Translations under genes and position numbers: made by a program
Shown here: positions 33,940-45,144 of the stretch, piece after piece
How the letters are laid out: the number at the start of each line of letters is the position of its first letter
Position numbering within the stretch: position 1 is the first letter of the stretch
The notes under the pieces: model-generated
What the model was told of the DNA's origin: nothing
Databases searched by the model: none
Seen by the model: only the letters and a program-made list of their open reading frames with translations
Assembly (NCBI GenBank): GCA_025716815.1
Contig: JAIXMN010000019.1
Span: 186,001-250,000, forward strand
Direction of reading: 5' to 3'
Length of the DNA stretch: 64,000 nt
Origin: Dichotomocladium elegans
Taxonomy: Eukaryota; Mucoromycota; Mucoromycetes; Mucorales; Lichtheimiaceae

Positions 33940-35748
33940 ATGCGAAAATTATTGCCCTACAAAAAGAGCAAGAGGAAATCAATCGATCTCAAAATACCCA
34001 TCCCACGCGTGGGAGGTATACAAAATGCAAAGCGAGCCGAGTGGGAACTGGATATCTTGCTCACATCCGGGCAACAACGTTCGGCTGAAGAGGCAGACGG
34101 AACACCCAAAAGAGAAGAGACCAAGAAGGCCGGGTCGTCCATTTCAAATATCGAACCTAGCAAGCAAGCAACGCTGCCGGCCCGGCCCATCAGCTCTCCT
34201 CCAACATTGGCTATGCCGAACCCGCGCCGTCCGCTGCCACCTCCGGATACGGTGCTGAAGAGAGAAGATCTGGACAAGACAGAGCTTGAAATGGTAGCCA
34301 AGAGGAATGACAACAACGTTGACAACAGCAACATATATGATCAGGATATTGTCGTACTTTTGCCGCAAAACTGGACTGAGATACCGAATCACATCCAACA
34401 GGAACACATCCTCGCGGCAGGTGATCCAAACGATTCATGGCCGAGTGACAGCGAAGACTATGTATCTGCACTGCAATCACCCCTTGTTTCAGATGATCAT
34501 CAGTCACTTAATCCTTTACTTAACCGCCCACCGCCTGAAGATGATTATTTAACCGCACGGACATACAACCAGCCCTTAGAACCATTAGCACGCCTTGCGA
34601 AAAAGAGACAGCAGCCGCTCCACACCACTCGAGGAGCACAACAGCGGCCTCATCAACATACGCACGATGGAATCAGCCTGGAAGATTTGAAACAACAGGT
34701 TGATATGATTCAATTCCAACGCACAAGAGAAAGGCGCGAATGGGAGCGACGTGAATTAGAACATCGACAACGAGAGAAAGAAATGCTCGATCGAATTCAA
34801 GATACCCAAAGACGACTGGAACGAGTCTTGGCACGGAGCTGCAACGATAGCAATGATTGGGGTGGCGTTGCTGATAACAACGCCATCAATCATATGAATG
34901 AGGTTCCCTCGCCGCACAGCCGGTTAGCAACGGATGACCAACCCTTGAATGACGTAGAAGACGAGATAGACGATGATACGCTGACAAGACTACATCGTTA
35001 CTATCGCTATTATTATCCTTATATACTGGATCAGCAGCGGATGCATCCACCGACCCGGTCCCTAGGGCGACCATCTGCTCCAGTATTATCAGACGGTAGC
35101 CATCACGCTGCGGTAGAAGAGGTTCCGGACGCCACCCAGCGACGGCAACAGAAACAGCGACATGACAGCGTTGTAAATGATGATAACGATAACGATGATG
35201 ATGATGACAACGATGATGATAACGATGATGATAACGACAATGATGATGATGGTGACGACGAGGCTGATACTGATGCAAAAGACAATAAAAAACGTGCCTC
35301 TCCGCACGAGAGACGACGCTGCCGCTCCTATCTAATAGAAGATACAATCCCCTACGCCCCTTTTCCATCACGGCTACGTCGGCCACCGCCACATCGTTTC
35401 GTGAACCCCTCAACCACGGCTATTCGCGCAGGAAGAGGAGGAGGAGTAAGTGTGCCGCCGCCGCACATGATGATGCTAGACAATTGGTCCGCGTGGTTGC
35501 CACCACCATTTCCCGTTCGCCGCCATCAGTTTGGCCCATCCACTCCCACGACACCCTCCACCACATATCCAGAAAACTACCTCGAAGAATGCCACTCTTT
35601 TCCGTATTCATTTGTAGGCGGACCACCTTCGTCGTCCCGCATGCATCCCAGGGCGCCGGGTACACACCCTCCCCGATTACCCATATTCAGCCACCCTCAC
35701 CATCTTCCAGCGGATGGACTGCCACCTCCTTCAATGGTTTATCGCTAG
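33940..35748 (+). CDS. Uncharacterised 602-aa protein with coiled coil and long Asp/Asn run
   Basis: A single uninterrupted frame, unusual among these intron-rich neighbours. The N-terminus is basic (MRKLLPYKKSKRKSIDLK) and could be a nuclear signal. A Pro-rich middle is followed by a strongly charged helix (about residues 245-305; QFQRTRERREWERRELEHR), a predicted coiled coil. A run of about 35 Asp/Asn residues (35180-35270) is encoded by GAT/AAC repeats. The C-terminus is rich in Pro/His. I recognise no catalytic domain. The pattern resembles a disordered nuclear or scaffolding protein. The Asp/Asn tract is open on the opposite strand too, as expected of a repeat. That the frame is a gene rests on its length, its Pro/Gln/Arg-rich non-repeat content and the pyrimidine tract before the ATG. 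Confidence 0.65.
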   Translation: MRKLLPYKKSKRKSIDLKIPIPRVGGIQNAKRAEWELDILLTSGQQRSAEEADGTPKREETKKAGSSISNIEPSKQATLPARPISSPPTLAMPNPRRPLPPPDTVLKREDLDKTELEMVAKRNDNNVDNSNIYDQDIVVLLPQNWTEIPNHIQQEHILAAGDPNDSWPSDSEDYVSALQSPLVSDDHQSLNPLLNRPPPEDDYLTARTYNQPLEPLARLAKKRQQPLHTTRGAQQRPHQHTHDGISLEDLKQQVDMIQFQRTRERREWERRELEHRQREKEMLDRIQDTQRRLERVLARSCNDSNDWGGVADNNAINHMNEVPSPHSRLATDDQPLNDVEDEIDDDTLTRLHRYYRYYYPYILDQQRMHPPTRSLGRPSAPVLSDGSHHAAVEEVPDATQRRQQKQRHDSVVNDDNDNDDDDDNDDDNDDDNDNDDDGDDEADTDAKDNKKRASPHERRRCRSYLIEDTIPYAPFPSRLRRPPPHRFVNPSTTAIRAGRGGGVSVPPPHMMMLDNWSAWLPPPFPVRRHQFGPSTPTTPSTTYPENYLEECHSFPYSFVGGPPSSSRMHPRAPGTHPPRLPIFSHPHHLPADGLPPPSMVYR

Positions 35749-35850
35749 CCTCTGTATATAGATCCCATATTGCATTCCAGGCCTACCGATGTATCTTCCT
35801 GGCTTTTCCTTTGTGAATATTTTTAATGGTGCACGACACGGTTTGGGTCG

Positions 35851-37216
35851 CTACATGATTAGGGTAAAGAGTAAGAAGAATAATACTACAGTGACGAAGA
35901 TTTTTATCATGAGCCATCGGTTTGAACTGATGTTGGTGTAGTACTTCAGAAGTTCTCGCTGTGCGCCCATCACGTTCATTTCGATATCGTCTGTATTTTG
36001 ATCGATACTAAGAAGCAAGTCCGTCAGCCTACCGCCTTCCTTTTGCGAATAACTCATCAAAGGGAATACCGTTGTACAGTCTCGCGCTGCTCCGCCACCA
36101 TAGTTGCCAGCTGCTGGAAAATACCACCGAGCTCGGCAATAGTACTCTCGATACTTTCGATAGCCGTCGATCGGTTCTCAATATAACGATCTTGCTCCGC
36201 CAGCACCAGTTGCTGCTGCTGTTGCTGCTGTTCAGGAGTAATCATGGGTATCCCAAGCGAAAGTGTCGAGTCCATCTGCGGAACATCCGCTTCAGTATGC
36301 CCGCCATCTATTTTATCACTGCTACCACCGCGCCTCCGTGATTTCAACAACGGTGAGCTCCCTATGTACATCGGCTAAGACATGCGTGTCTGATCTACAC
36401 CCTTTCCTTCGGGAGGCTTACCAAGAGATGAATCCGCCGTTTGTTCAGAGGCAGTAAATAGGAATTGATCTCGCTTATCTTTGGACACCTTCATGTTCTT
36501 TAGTGCAGAAAGTTATTACGACTGGCATGAATCACCACAGACACACCGCCTCTCTCTCTTTCCCTGGTCTACCTCTGTCCGGATCTCTAACACATCCTTA
36601 AAACTCATCGACGTATCTGCTAGCTTGCTTTGCAGCGCGACAACGACGTTGGAAGTATGCTCAGTAGCCTGTTTAGACGGTTGTCGCTGATTCTTTGTAT
36701 ATTCCTGGAGCATCGCGATCTGCTTGTTGAGCTTGGCAATGTCTTGCTTAATAATAAACGTCAATTCCTATGATCGTTGCAATGCCGTATTTTTTTTTTT
36801 AGCTTTTATGTGGGTATGCAGGTTTGTCATGATTGCTTGTCTGTAGCCTACACTAATCTCAACGGGTTTGTCGTCAAATAACGTTTTGCGTTTCGCCACT
36901 ATAGCTCCGTCATGTTAGCATTTACTCTGTGTGTGTGAGAGATCTTTTTTTGTGGGGAGAGGAGAGGGAAGTGTTTGCTACAATTACGTTTGGTGAGCTT
37001 CTCCAGTTTTCCTGCCGTGCTGGTAATATTACGGCTAATCTCAGCGGCCATCATTGAGAATTCGCTCTGAGGATGCCGTTGCTTTTTGTTAAAAGAGGCA
37101 GTAAATTTCGGCGAGGAAATCAATGAGCGGCGTTCGAGCGCTGATGGTGCATTGCTGCGAGAGCGGATGCGGTCCACCATGGAGTGAAACTCATTGGTGC
37201 GATCTTTGAAGGACAT
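35851..37216 (-). CDS. SED5: Syntaxin-5/Sed5, Golgi Qa-SNARE
   Basis: The Qa-SNARE of the cis-Golgi, acting in ER-to-Golgi and intra-Golgi fusion. The start at 37216 gives MSFKDRTNEFHSMVDRIRSR, the Sed5 N-peptide that binds the SM protein Sly1. An in-frame Met ten codons upstream (37246) is also possible but atypical. The Habc region follows (SEFSMMAAEISRNITSTAGK near 37060; DIAKLNKQIAMLQEY near 36740; VVVALQSKLADTSMSFKDVL near 36640-36590). A linker with a Gln run (about 36230) leads to the SNARE motif (ENRSTAIESIESTIAELGGI near 36180, then IDQNTDDIEMNV near 36005). The tail anchor (IKIFVTVVLFFLLFTLIM) ends at the stop 35851-35853. The zero-layer Gln lies at the exon junction near 36000. Confidence 0.94.
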
Positions 37217-39801
37217 GAAGGAGGAGATATGTGGGTCGTTCTCCACGTATCAGCTCCCCTTAATTTGGTTTCCCGAATCGGCCATATACTATGCACAGTG
37301 TCTTTTATTATTATTATTCCCTCGTACGAGACATGTCAATTATTGCCTGACGCATCGATTTCCTGAAGATCAGTACCCTGCTGATACAACAATGCAAAGT
37401 GCGATTCTTTTCGTCTTTCCCGAAACTGTACGTCTGCATGTGCCGTCATTTTACATCCAGTCTCCATAAGTGCTTGACAGTCAGGTCGTCTGAATGCCAA
37501 TGGGTGAAAGCACGAGCAGTGTAGTAGATACCGCATTTCCATACTACTAAATGAGCACATGCACGTCAAGAATCTTCCTGTACACAATATTTTACTAGTT
37601 CGCCTCGTTCTTCTTAAAATCCCCGGTTACTTGCACTAAAGAAATCAGTAAGGGTCAGTGTGGATTTATCCAAAAGTCTGTTGCTTGGCGATGTGGAATA
37701 CGGCTATGATGCGCCCTTGAATGAATTGCTAAGACGATTTACACCTCGCGTAAAATATTGTGAGAACGGGGAGAGCTTCACACGGACATAAATACATTGT
37801 TCAACCCTTTCGGAGCATATGTGTAGCAGCAAGTCTCACATGAACCCGACAGCGAGGATATGACAAAGATAATGAAGAGAGTCTAGATACAATCGTATAG
37901 TGCTATGGGGGTGCGGTTGATCGCAATAAAACGAATTCAACCCTTTATTGATGCTACTCTACCATGCCATAAGTGCCTATGGTTTCCACAATTCAATAAT
38001 TTGCTTGAAACATCCATAGGCGGTATTGTCATCCAATAGAATTGTTTTCCGCACTGGTGACAAGCACCGTTATACCTCCTATTCGCATCCCCTTCTGTCC
38101 GGAATGGCGTCTCCGTGAATGTTCTGCCGATTTGTAAGCAGATGAAGCGCCTCGATGAAGACCCTATGTTCAACGATATTTTCTTTGCATTGATCCGAAT
38201 GTTGCGATCCGTCCTCCAACAACCCCTCGGAGCAAACCAGTGTCTACCTCCAATAACCCCACTCCCGTTTCTCAAGATGTCCTTGGCGACTGGCATCGCC
38301 TCGCTCAAAATACCCAGAGAGTGGCAGAAACGTGACAATCGCTGCGCTGAATTGCTCCCTTATCACCCGCATCCTATGAAACTTCTGAAGTGACATCTTC
38401 CCAATGGAAACCGTATTGACTTTTTTCATCTCGAAGTATGACAGTTATCAGTAGATATGCCTGTGGACCAATGAAGCAAACGCGGTGCCTGTCTTATGGG
38501 CGCTGTGAAAGTTAAACTAAGCCGAACCGGCATATCCTGAGGATTGCGGAGGTGAACATTGTTTCGAAAATGCCGTTTCTCCATATTCTGTCTGAGGCCG
38601 GGAGGTGCCGGATCTCGTAAACCCGAGACAGCTCACAGTGACAATGATCCCTAACACACCATAGGACTTTGGGCGCACAAAACGGGAGGTTACTTGGAAA
38701 TGATATCTACAGTTCAGCGGCACTGCAAGGCTTTGCTCTTGTCTTTTTGTTAAAGAGCAGCGAGCGAAAAGAACCGTTCTCATGAGGACCACAGCCGAAT
38801 AGTTCAATTACAATCCCGTTTGGTTGCTGAACCATGACACGTGCGGACATAATTTCGTGTATATAGAAAGTGATACTGTTGTCATGGTGCCCAAGATGCC
38901 ACAGATGGTACGGCACTTGTCTTCACGTTACTGCTTTCAAACGCGAATATATCGCAAGGGATTGCGGGAAGACATGTGTTGGACGGGTGGTTGGAATGTA
39001 CAAAGATCCCCTAGGCGCGTTCGTTTTGCCCTCCCTTGTTCCTTATGGAGAGAGAGGATAATTAGAAGCGATGTGCGCCGCTGTACGTGAATAAGAGACA
39101 TTTAACGTTTCGTTTCTGAATCAGGCCAATCGTTCTGTTCGCCGAAATTTTTAGCCCTCGTCATTATTTTGCCGAGGACGCAGTGGACCTCTTGTAAGCG
39201 AGATTTTGCCCCGACCTGCAACATGAGAGTGAAACAGGCACTGAGCCGAGACATCGGGAAACCTTTGCTGAACGGCATCCATCCTTAAGCCAAAGAAACC
39301 CCATTCACCCCCTTTGGACCTTCTTTCGTGGAGAAGGGAGTATTGTTTTTGCGGGGCTGCTCTCCCATTGGTCAGCAAAATTCTCTCAACGCCTTGTTCC
39401 CCATCCGATAGTTTTGTTCCCATACCCAGCTACTTTGTTCTGAGCATTGGTTTTTTTGCAGTATTCCTTTTGATCTTCGTAGGCGTAAGCGTTAGGTGAC
39501 GGTAATATAAAGAATATGTTCAAAGAAGGTGGATTAAAGCAAAAGGGATTGCGTGGATGTCAAAAAGAATGCTAATAATCGGATGATGTGTCAAAATGCA
39601 GGTGACGAGTGCTGACGAATACATTTTTTTAATTCAACAACAGCCATATGAACATACACATATAGTTTCTAAACATATTCCCGGGACACATAGTGGCATT
39701 TTCGGGGGGTCGGGCGGTTGGGGTGCTGTTGCTGCAATAAATATATAAAGGGAACGGATATGCCCTGACTAGCTGATCTGTATCCAGCCTACTACTCTAT
39801 C
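37217..39801. other. Gap of 2.6 kb without a recognised gene
   Basis: Several ORFs of 60-133 codons occur on both strands, none with a family I can name. The longest (minus, 38338-37937) contains CHQCGKQFYW and a later CGNHRHLWH, which could be a zinc-binding scrap. Minus-strand stretches near 38916-38517 also look mildly protein-like. No convincing intron chain links them. It may hold ncRNA, a decayed gene or transposon debris, and the SQR promoter at the right (TATATAAAG at about 39743). Confidence 0.35.
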
Positions 39802-41429
39802 ATGCTTGCTTCCTGCTTCGCTCCTACTCGAACCGTCGCCTTGTCCTCATTGCGCACCTTTGCCACACAAGCACCTGCTGCTAGCGTATTAGCATCAAAA
39901 GCAACTGAGCCTTCCAAGAAGTACAAGGTCGTCGTAGTAGGTGCTGGCCCTGGTGGTCTGTCAGGTAAGCTGCTAAAACATTACCGGGGAAAGAGGGAAG
40001 TAACCCTAACCTACCGTTTTTTTGTGTCCATATAGTCTCCTCGACGTTATCCAACATGCTCGGTAAAGATCAAGTAGCTATTATTGATCCTGCAGACTAC
40101 CATTATGTACGTCAACTGTCCGAAGTTCTGTCTTAATGCTCCGGTATGACTGACATGTATGATAGTATCAACCCCTGTGGACTTATGTCGGTGGCGGTCT
40201 CAAGCCATTCGATGAGAGCAAGCGACCTATGGCATCTTTGATGCCCAAGAATGCCGAGTGGATTAAGGACAGTGTAACTGCCTTTGATCCGGAGAACAAC
40301 ACGGTGTCCTTGCGCAACGGTCAGAGTGTTGGCTACGATTATCTTGTTGTTGCGGCCGGTATCCAAATCAACTGGGACCAAATCAAAGGCCTTAAGGAAT
40401 CGCTGGGCAAAGACGGTGTCACATCCAACTACGATCCCAACAGTGTTCAAAAGACGTATCAATTCCTGCAAGAGTTCAAGGGTGGCAATGCAGTGTTTAC
40501 GTTCCCCAATACCCCACTGAAGGTAAGGAAAGGCCAGAGGCCAATCTATTTTTTTTTGTATCTCTCTTTGCTCAAGCAAAACAATTTCTAGTGCCCTGGC
40601 GCACCTACCAAGATTGCGTTTTTGGCCGAAGAGATCTTCCGTCTCAATGGTGTTCGCGACAAATCGAACGTGAACTACTTCCACAGTGGCATGAGAATCT
40701 ATGGCATTGACCACTACGCAAAGGTCATCGAGAAACTTGTTGATGACCGGAACCTCAACGTCCATCTTCGTCACGATCTTGTTGAAATTCAGCCGGACGA
40801 CCACAAGGCAATCTTCCGCAACCTCGAAACGAATGAGCTGATCACCCAGACCTATGATTTCTTGCACGTTTCGCCGCCGCAGGGCGCACCCACATTCATC
40901 AAGGAATCGCCGCTGGCGGATGCAGCTGGCTTTGTAGACGTCAACAAATCCACCTTGCGCCACAACAAGTATAAGAATGTGTATTCCATTGGTGACTGCA
41001 GCAACCTTCCCACTGGCAAAACGGCCGCCGCCATCGCAGGTTCGACAGGTGTTCTCAAGGCCAATCTTATTGCGGACATGCAAGGCAAGCCCGCACAGAA
41101 AGAGTACGATGGTTACGCGAGCTGTCCCTTGGTCGTCGGTAGAAAAGAATTGATCCTCGCCGAGTTCTCGGGCTATACTGGACAGCCTCTGGAAACATTC
41201 CCCTTTGACCAGCGGAAGATCAACAATATGACGCAGTATATGAACAAAGAGGTGCGTAATCTTATTCGAGCGAACTTGGACTTGAATAGGAGAATGAGTA
41301 AGATGGACTCACTTTGGCCTTGAATAGATCATTCCATACATGTACTGGAACGGATTGCTCAAAGGAACCTGGAATGGACCTTCCACCTTTAGAAAGATGA
41401 TGGCACCTTTTGCAGTCCAAAAGAACTAG
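39802..41429 (+). CDS. Sulfide:quinone oxidoreductase, mitochondrial (SQOR/Hmt2 type)
   Basis: A flavoprotein of the inner mitochondrial membrane that oxidises sulfide and passes electrons to ubiquinone. The N-terminus (MLASCFAPTRTVALSSLRTF) is a mitochondrial presequence. The FAD-binding Rossmann motif VVVVGAGPGGLS is at about residues 43-54. Introns start at 39965 and about 40107, and again near 40521, about 41250 and elsewhere. Both redox cysteines of the type are present: LKCPGAPTKIAF (about 40590-40620) and YASCPLVVGR (about 41115). A second FAD motif VYSIGDCSNLPTGKTAAA lies near 40980-41030. The last exon encodes YMYWNGLLKGTWNG, the membrane-binding amphipathic tail. A TATA-like box is at about 39743. 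Length and motif order match SQOR across the whole protein. Confidence 0.95.
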
Positions 41430-41537
41430 ACTTACTCTCTTTTATTATTTAATTGTTTATTGCATTTCTATCACCCATTAAATTTCACATGATTCCCCAC
41501 ATTCTAAATTTCTACGTCCCTCCAGTGGCATCCTATA

Positions 41538-41636
41538 CGGTGGCCGCCCGTTATAGTGATACCCTCGGTTCCAGGAAATCGCATCACTATAGCGAATTAT
41601 CATTATAACGAATATCACTATAACGGGCGGCCACTG
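41538..41636. mobile_element. 99-bp MITE with 24-bp terminal inverted repeats, TA target duplication
   Basis: Arms 41538-41561 and 41613-41636 are complementary at 23 of 24 positions (the outer end is CGGTGG on one side and CAGTGG on the other). Each end is flanked by TA (41536-41537 and 41637-41638). Related ATCACTATA / TATAACG words fill the interior. Size, TA flanks and a terminal CAGT fit a non-autonomous Tc1/mariner element, probably pogo/Tigger-like. It lies about 110 bp past the SQR stop codon. Confidence 0.85.
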
Positions 41637-42736
41637 TAGAAGGCTTCCGACTTAACTGACTGGCTGGCTGTAGGATGCTGTTGGTTCTGAACTCGATTAG
41701 CGAAAATTATCGTTTCCATCTTTGAATAAACAATGACGCTCAATCATTTCCATGCTAACTGAGCCCACAGTATAGCATCCCCATGCCCATGTATGTACAG
41801 AAATGTACATACATACATACATACATATATATATATATATAAAGATGCTTGTGTGTGTTCCAGAGCGGACACTGATCACATTGCATCTTGAATTTATCAA
41901 GAGCAGTGCGAAAAGACATTTATTAGTTACCTGGATGCAGAATCCAATACTGCTGTTATGGCTTCCATGATTCTCTGCCTACCAGGGCACACTACGTATG
42001 AGACCTAATCCTCAAAGATTTCAAATGACAGTCTTTTGGTCGTGATATTAGGATAGCCTTGAAGCAAAATCTCTTACTCCTAACTTCCGTCTGTCATTGT
42101 ATTATAAATCTGAGAAGTCCATATAGTGTTTAGCAGAGTAACTATACTTCATCCATATTCCTGTGCGACCTATATGAATGACACCATGGCAGCATATGTA
42201 GCGAAGGGAAGGAACCACTTCGGAGTGGGGATTGAACGTGTGGAGAAAGGTTAATAATTTTCAGCTGATCTCTTTTCCCTTTTTATTATGAAGATACTTG
42301 TAAAAAATAGGAGGTTTGAGTATCTGTAGCTGGTAGCATATAATGGGTAAAGCGTAAGTGTGTCTGTATGATGGGTATTTTATTTCCAAATAGACATATA
42401 GACCTTCTCTACTACTCTCATTCCCCCTTTTCGTTTCTTTTTTTTTGCCTGGTCTTGTATAATACAGTCGTGTCTGATGATGACGATGGGCCGCGTTACT
42501 TGGAGCAGGTGCTAGGATCTCCATGTTGATTGGAGCGGAGTACTACCGGAAACTTTCAATCCAGCCGTGTAGCGTGCGAGAGTTTGGGATGTGGGAATGT
42601 CGAAGGAGTCGACACCAAAGTAATCGACATGTGATTCTCTTTGCCTTGACTAAAAAGGGTTCCTGATTTGTTGTCGTTTTTATTCCCCCATTTTCCCCAC
42701 TACCCATCACTTTTTCTTACCCTCTTTTCTTCGGCC
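41637..42736. other. Intergenic, with (CATA)n/(TA)n microsatellite
   Basis: A run of TACA/CATA repeats passing into TATATA lies at about 41805-41842. Otherwise no recognisable gene. The right end is the 5' region of the carnitine acetyltransferase, T/C-rich just before the ATG. Confidence 0.5.
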
Positions 42737-44858
42737 ATGGCCAATACCACCTTCTCGTTACAACACACCCTCCCACGGCTGCCTGTCCCATCTCTTAAAG
42801 AGTCCTGCGCCGTGTATCTTCAATCACTGAAGCCTCTCTTGACCCCCGAGGCCTATATCGAGGCTGAAAAAAAAGTGATCGATTTTGCAACAGGCCCGCT
42901 CGGCAAATCCCTGCAGCAGCGGCTCCTGGATATCGAGGCCACATCACCTTACAACTGGCTGGAGGATAATTTTTGGCTCAAAAAAGGTGCGTAATAGGGG
43001 TTGGACGGATTCCCTTGCTTAGCTTGTCATTGACATCCTTTATAAAAGCATACCTTGAATGGCGCGAACCACTGATGGTCAACAGCAATTGGTATATTCT
43101 TGGCAAGAATGATCCAAACACTCCTCCGTCGCTCCTGAGCAATCGGCCGCCTGCCGGTGTATTCACCCATTTTCAGATCCATCGTGCAGCCCATCTTACT
43201 GTACGCTGTCTCGATTATAAGGAAATTATTGAAAAGTAAGTAATCGAAATCCGAGAGAGAGAAAGAAAAGGAAAAGATATCCAACCGCTAATGTCTTCTT
43301 TTTTAGGGAGGCAATCCCTGTAGAGAAGATCAAGGGTCGACCTCAGTGCATGTGGCAGCACAGCCGGATCTTTGCTTTAACACGAATTCCAATGTATCAT
43401 TGTGATAGCATTGTGCAGTACGACATTTCTGTAAGCCGCCACATTGTGGTCTTTGTACGTGATCAAGTGTACCGCGTGCCTGTGTACATTCAGACCGAAA
43501 AGGGCTGGCGGCACATGACCCTTGCCGAAATGGAACGGTACGTAAAGGGACATGGACATGGAAAGAGAAAAGCTGACCAATGCATGTGTGATCTCCAAAG
43601 TGCCCTTTTTGCCGTTGTGCATCATGTGCTTCGGCTCAAAGAGGCCGATCGCCAGGCACCGATCGGACTGCTTTCGTCATGGGACCGGGACCAGTGGACC
43701 GTGGCCCGGAATCACCTGCTGGCGCTTGATCCGATTAATCAGGCTACTTCCCGCGAGATCGAGTCGGCCTTGTTCGCCCTATGTCTTGACGATTACACGA
43801 ATGGCTACGACTCCAAAAGCCGTTCGCAGATGGGCTTCTGCGGCCACCTCGGGCTAGGAGGAGCAGGACACAACCGGTGGTACGACAAGTCGTTTACGTT
43901 GGCTGTCGAGAACAGCGGCCAGGCAATTGTTATGGGCGAGCATTCGCCCTGTGACGCACTGCTCGTCAGTTACGTCTGGGACCATATGCTCGACGTACCT
44001 TGCCCAGAACCCTTTGATGCTAGTCGTGTCGAGCCCATCATGACAGAAGGCGAGGCAGCGCATCTCCTTCAGTGGCGCAGCGACGCATTCATCAACACCT
44101 GCCTGGAGAATGCTCAAAAGGCGGCCAACGAGACCCTTGCTTTCTCTGACTCATATGTAGAGATCTTTGACGTGTTTGGCACCGACTGGATCAAGAAGGT
44201 GGCCAGGGTATCGCCGGATGCATTTCTTCAGATGGTCCTTCAGATTTCTTACTTTCGTGCCCACAAAAAGATCACACCCACCTACGAGACTGGCTCGACC
44301 CGCAAGTACCTGCATGGTCGCACAGACACCATCCGTACCTGTAGCATCGATAGCAAGAAGCTGTGCGAAGGATGGGACGATCCGACGCTGGACGCCCATG
44401 CGAAGTACAAGCTTCTCCAGACAGCAACAACGTCTCATTCAAAGTACACGCGGCTCGCCAGTGAAGGCAGGGCCTGTGATCGCCATTTGATGGTGCTGCG
44501 TCTTCTGAATGCAGACCATCAGATCCTTTCGCCCACCACAGGCAAACTTGAGCCAGCACCTATGCACCCCATGTTTGAGGATCCCATCTATCGCGCGTCG
44601 CAAACCTGGCGACTTAGCACCTCCGGTCTGCAGGCCGGCCTTCGTCTGATGGGTACTGGCTTTGGTGCGGTTGTCCCGGACGGCTATGGTATCAACTATA
44701 TGGCTGCGCCGGGGCTCGTCAAGTTTGGCATCGAGTGTAAGCGTGTACCCGAGACTTTGACTGCAGAGCAGTTTGGCAAGACCATCCGCCAGACCTTACT
44801 TGACCTTAAGCATGTCTGCGAGCAGATCAATCCTCCTTCTGGTCAGGCCAAGATGTAA
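42737..44858 (+). CDS. Carnitine O-acetyltransferase (Yat1/Cat2 family)
   Basis: Transfers acetyl groups between CoA and carnitine, moving acetyl units between compartments during growth on acetate or fatty acids. The start at 42737 (MANTTFSLQHTLPRLPVPSL) is chosen over 42668 because it gives the usual short N-terminus with LPRLPVPSL. It has no clear presequence or C-terminal AKL/SKL (it ends PSGQAKM), suggesting a cytosolic form. Exons join in phase at about 42985/43050 and 43234/43306. Motifs: YNWLEDNFW, REPLMVNSNWYILG, the catalytic His in GEHSPCDALLVSYVWDH (about 43940-43990), the STS motif in WRLSTSGLQ (about 44615), and FGIECKRVPETLTAEQF near the end. Length (about 640 aa) and motif order match the family. 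Confidence 0.94.
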
Positions 44859-45144
44859 TAGAAACGATAATAAAAATAGAAGGCGTCCCCTTTGTGATTC
44901 CGCGCACAAATTCACCCTCACATGTCCTTGGCAGAACCAAGACAATGTCGGTCCGCACGTTGGGCCATTGTATTCGGGCATCTCCCCCCTCTCCTCCGGG
45001 CTCTTGCCTCTTCATCACCTCATCATAACAACAACAACAACAACAAAGAATTGCTTATAAAACCTATCGTTCCAACACTACCTTTGCTTTTTCCTCCATC
45101 CCTTTCCCTCGCCACATAACCCCCCTTCCCCTTCTTTTTTTTTT

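Noticed and set aside
40133..41083. 316-codon minus-strand ORF
   Set aside because: It lies fully antisense to the SQR exons and reflects codon bias of that gene; no domain is recognisable.
41805..41842. CATA/TA repeat run as a possible telomere- or CRISPR-like array
   Set aside because: It is a simple microsatellite without spacers.
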